Origin: Deltaproteobacteria bacterium
GTDB taxonomy: Bacteria; Desulfobacterota; Desulfobulbia; Desulfobulbales; VMSU01
DNA: 7,257 nt
Assembly: GCA_021789795.1 (NCBI GenBank)
Contig: JAJYJA010000119.1
Coordinates: 1-7,257, forward strand
Direction of reading: 5' to 3'
Part shown: positions 6,023 to 7,257 of the stretch, piece after piece
Layout: each line of letters opens with the position of its first letter
How positions within the stretch are numbered: the first letter of the stretch is position 1
Translations under genes and position numbers: made by a program
The notes under the pieces: model-generated
What the model saw: only the letters and a program-made list of their open reading frames with translations
What the model was told of the DNA's origin: nothing
The model's database searches: none

Positions 6023-7194
6023 AGACGATCGTTTGCCGGGGACTCGATGGGAGCAATCCGCTACATTTGCTGGCGGCATTGGGAGGACTTCGGCTGCTTG
6101 CCTTGCGTGATCCTGGGGTGCGTTTGGCCTGGCAGTGGAAAGGCGGGTGGTTGCCGGAATACCATTGGCGGGCCGAGGAATATGATGATGTCCTGTTGCT
6201 TGCCTCCGTTTGGCTGTCCGCCTGGCTTCGGGAGTTAGGTTCGGTGGGCACTGCCGATCCGAGTCTGGCCAGAGAGGTTAGAGACTTGAAGGCCAAGCAT
6301 AAGAAGGTGCAAGAGGAAAGGAAGGAGATCATGAAGGCGGCCAAGAAGGAAAGTAAGCAGCGTCAACTGAAGGGCCAGATGGCCAAGGACTTTGAACGAC
6401 AGATGACACGGGAGATTGATGCAGTTATTTGCCGCCAAATTGAGGAGCTGGAAGGACTTCAGCAGCGGCAAAACGACACCTTGGGCCAGGGCGTGGCCCA
6501 CCTTGGCGACATTATCGGCGTCCCGGCCACGATCTTCCGGCGCAAGGCGGCGATGGCGGTACGGGCGTTCCTGGAAGATGAGGCCGCCACGATTGAACCA
6601 AGACGGGACGAACCGATTCTGGTGGTTGAGGCACTGGCGGCGCAAGCATCAGATGGTCTGCTCGATGGCGAGCGGGTGCAGCCGACGCCCTTTAGTTTCA
6701 GCAATGGGGCGAGTGGTCAATGTCTGCTAAAGGACTTCAGGGCCTGCGCCCTTGCCTGCTCCTCTGCCGCCGTGCGTGGAATATTGAGTGGCGAACCGCT
6801 GTTTTCTTCAGACATCACCGGGCTGAACTGGAGCCCGTCGGATCAACGGTCCTACGCCTTGCAGTGGCAAGACCCGGCTAGCGGGACGGCGGACGATCCG
6901 GTTGCCAACGCCTTGGCCTTTATCGGTCTATCTTGCCTGCCGGCGATCCCGACCAATGGGCGTCTTACGGCGGCGGGTTGGCGCGAGGTGCCGGGCGGGT
7001 ATGAGTTCGTGTGGCCAATTTGGCGATCGGCGATCGGCCTTGACGAGGTGCGCGGCCTGCTTGCCGTGACGCCAAATTTGGCCAAGGAGGATGCGGGAGG
7101 TCGCGCCGGGCGTGGCATTGATGCGATGTTTGCCGTCAAAAGGATCAACCCGACAGGCAAGCGCAATTACTTCGCCCCGGCCCAGGCGATATGA
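6019..7194 (+). CDS. Candidate type I-G large subunit (Cas8-like) or Cas3-partner protein
   Basis: This 391-residue protein starts at an ATG overlapping the cas3 stop (ATGA, 6019-6022), with GGAG at 6008-6011, so it is translationally coupled to cas3. Its N terminus, GLDGSNPLHLLAALGGLRLL (8-27), has the NPL...LAALG.LR pattern that opens several I-G accessory and large-subunit proteins. It lacks the NPGQFF-type opening I associate with Csb3/Cas8u2 and is well short of typical Csx17 (about 700 residues). Residues 84-150 are a Lys/Glu/Gln-rich predicted long helix or coiled coil. Later blocks are FSFSNGASGQ (225-234), LNWSPSDQRSYALQWQDP (269-286), ANALAFIGLSCLPAIP (296-311) and FVWPIWRSAIGLDEVRGLL (330-348), ending in a basic tail KRNYFAP. 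No catalytic motif, signal peptide or membrane segment is visible. By position and length it may be the large subunit. My recollection is that similar proteins are sometimes labelled a Cas3-extension family, which would make it a Cas3 partner instead. Confidence 0.7.
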   Translation: MKTIVCRGLDGSNPLHLLAALGGLRLLALRDPGVRLAWQWKGGWLPEYHWRAEEYDDVLLLASVWLSAWLRELGSVGTADPSLAREVRDLKAKHKKVQEERKEIMKAAKKESKQRQLKGQMAKDFERQMTREIDAVICRQIEELEGLQQRQNDTLGQGVAHLGDIIGVPATIFRRKAAMAVRAFLEDEAATIEPRRDEPILVVEALAAQASDGLLDGERVQPTPFSFSNGASGQCLLKDFRACALACSSAAVRGILSGEPLFSSDITGLNWSPSDQRSYALQWQDPASGTADDPVANALAFIGLSCLPAIPTNGRLTAAGWREVPGGYEFVWPIWRSAIGLDEVRGLLAVTPNLAKEDAGGRAGRGIDAMFAVKRINPTGKRNYFAPAQAI

Positions 7195-7250
7195 AATTTA
7201 AGGTCTCCCTGGGCTCTTGCCAGTTCTACCACAGGGTGTTAACCCCATAG
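7191..7250 (+). other. Short coupled reading frame after the last cas gene
   Basis: An ATG at 7191 overlaps the preceding stop (ATGA, 7191-7194), exactly as at the cas3 junction. It opens 19 codons, starting MKFKVSLGSC, that end at TAG (7248-7250). Only a weak AGG lies upstream. It may be a chance frame, a tiny coupled peptide or the decayed start of a further gene. The bases after it include CGAGGGA at the window edge, which could be a ribosome binding site for a gene beyond it. Nothing else is recognisable in 7195-7257: no repeat array and no clear terminator. Confidence 0.2.
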
Positions 7251-7257
7251 CGAGGGA

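Noticed and set aside
7195..7257. Start of a CRISPR array or leader downstream of the operon.
   Set aside because: No repeated unit is visible in the 63 bases available.

Overview
This window carries most of the effector operon of a type I-G (formerly I-U, 'Dpsyc' subtype) CRISPR-Cas system, all on the + strand. Four genes are packed end to end: csb1 (Cas7-like backbone, 325-1617), csb2 (Cas5-Cas6 fusion, 1620-3089), cas3 (helicase followed by a C-terminal HD nuclease domain, 3107-6022) and a 391-residue protein (6019-7194) that I take to be the Cas8-like large subunit or another I-G-specific partner of Cas3. The gaps are 2 nt, 17 nt and a 4-nt ATGA overlap, so a single coupled transcript is expected. 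By analogy with studied I-G systems, Csb2 would cut pre-crRNA and hold the crRNA, Csb1 would polymerise along the spacer, the large subunit would support DNA recognition, and Cas3 would unwind and shred the target DNA.

Upstream, bases 2-100 look like the last 32 codons of an unrelated gene with almost exclusively G or C at third codon positions (31 of 32). The csb1 start has about half (17 of 32), which suggests a boundary between a GC-rich resident genome and an acquired cas locus. Between them (101-324) lies a leader dominated by an imperfect palindrome of about 109 bp (184-292), plus a third copy of its outer element at 139-151. A strong Shine-Dalgarno sequence (311-316) sets the csb1 start at 325.

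Downstream, 7195-7257 holds no recognisable gene. A 19-codon reading frame overlaps the last stop by ATGA and then ends. No CRISPR array, cas1, cas2 or cas4 is present in the window, and neither classic I-G large subunit, Csb3/Cas8u2 or Csx17, is recognisable by its usual N-terminal signature.

The organism cannot be named from this. The GC-rich sequence, Shine-Dalgarno use and Csb1/Csb2/Cas3 set fit a GC-rich bacterium, perhaps a proteobacterium, but type I-G also occurs in other phyla. The most interesting points are the large palindromic leader, the unusual large-subunit candidate with a charged coiled-coil insertion, the perfect 28-bp palindrome inside csb1, and A7 tracts placed between the functional halves of Csb2 and of Cas3.
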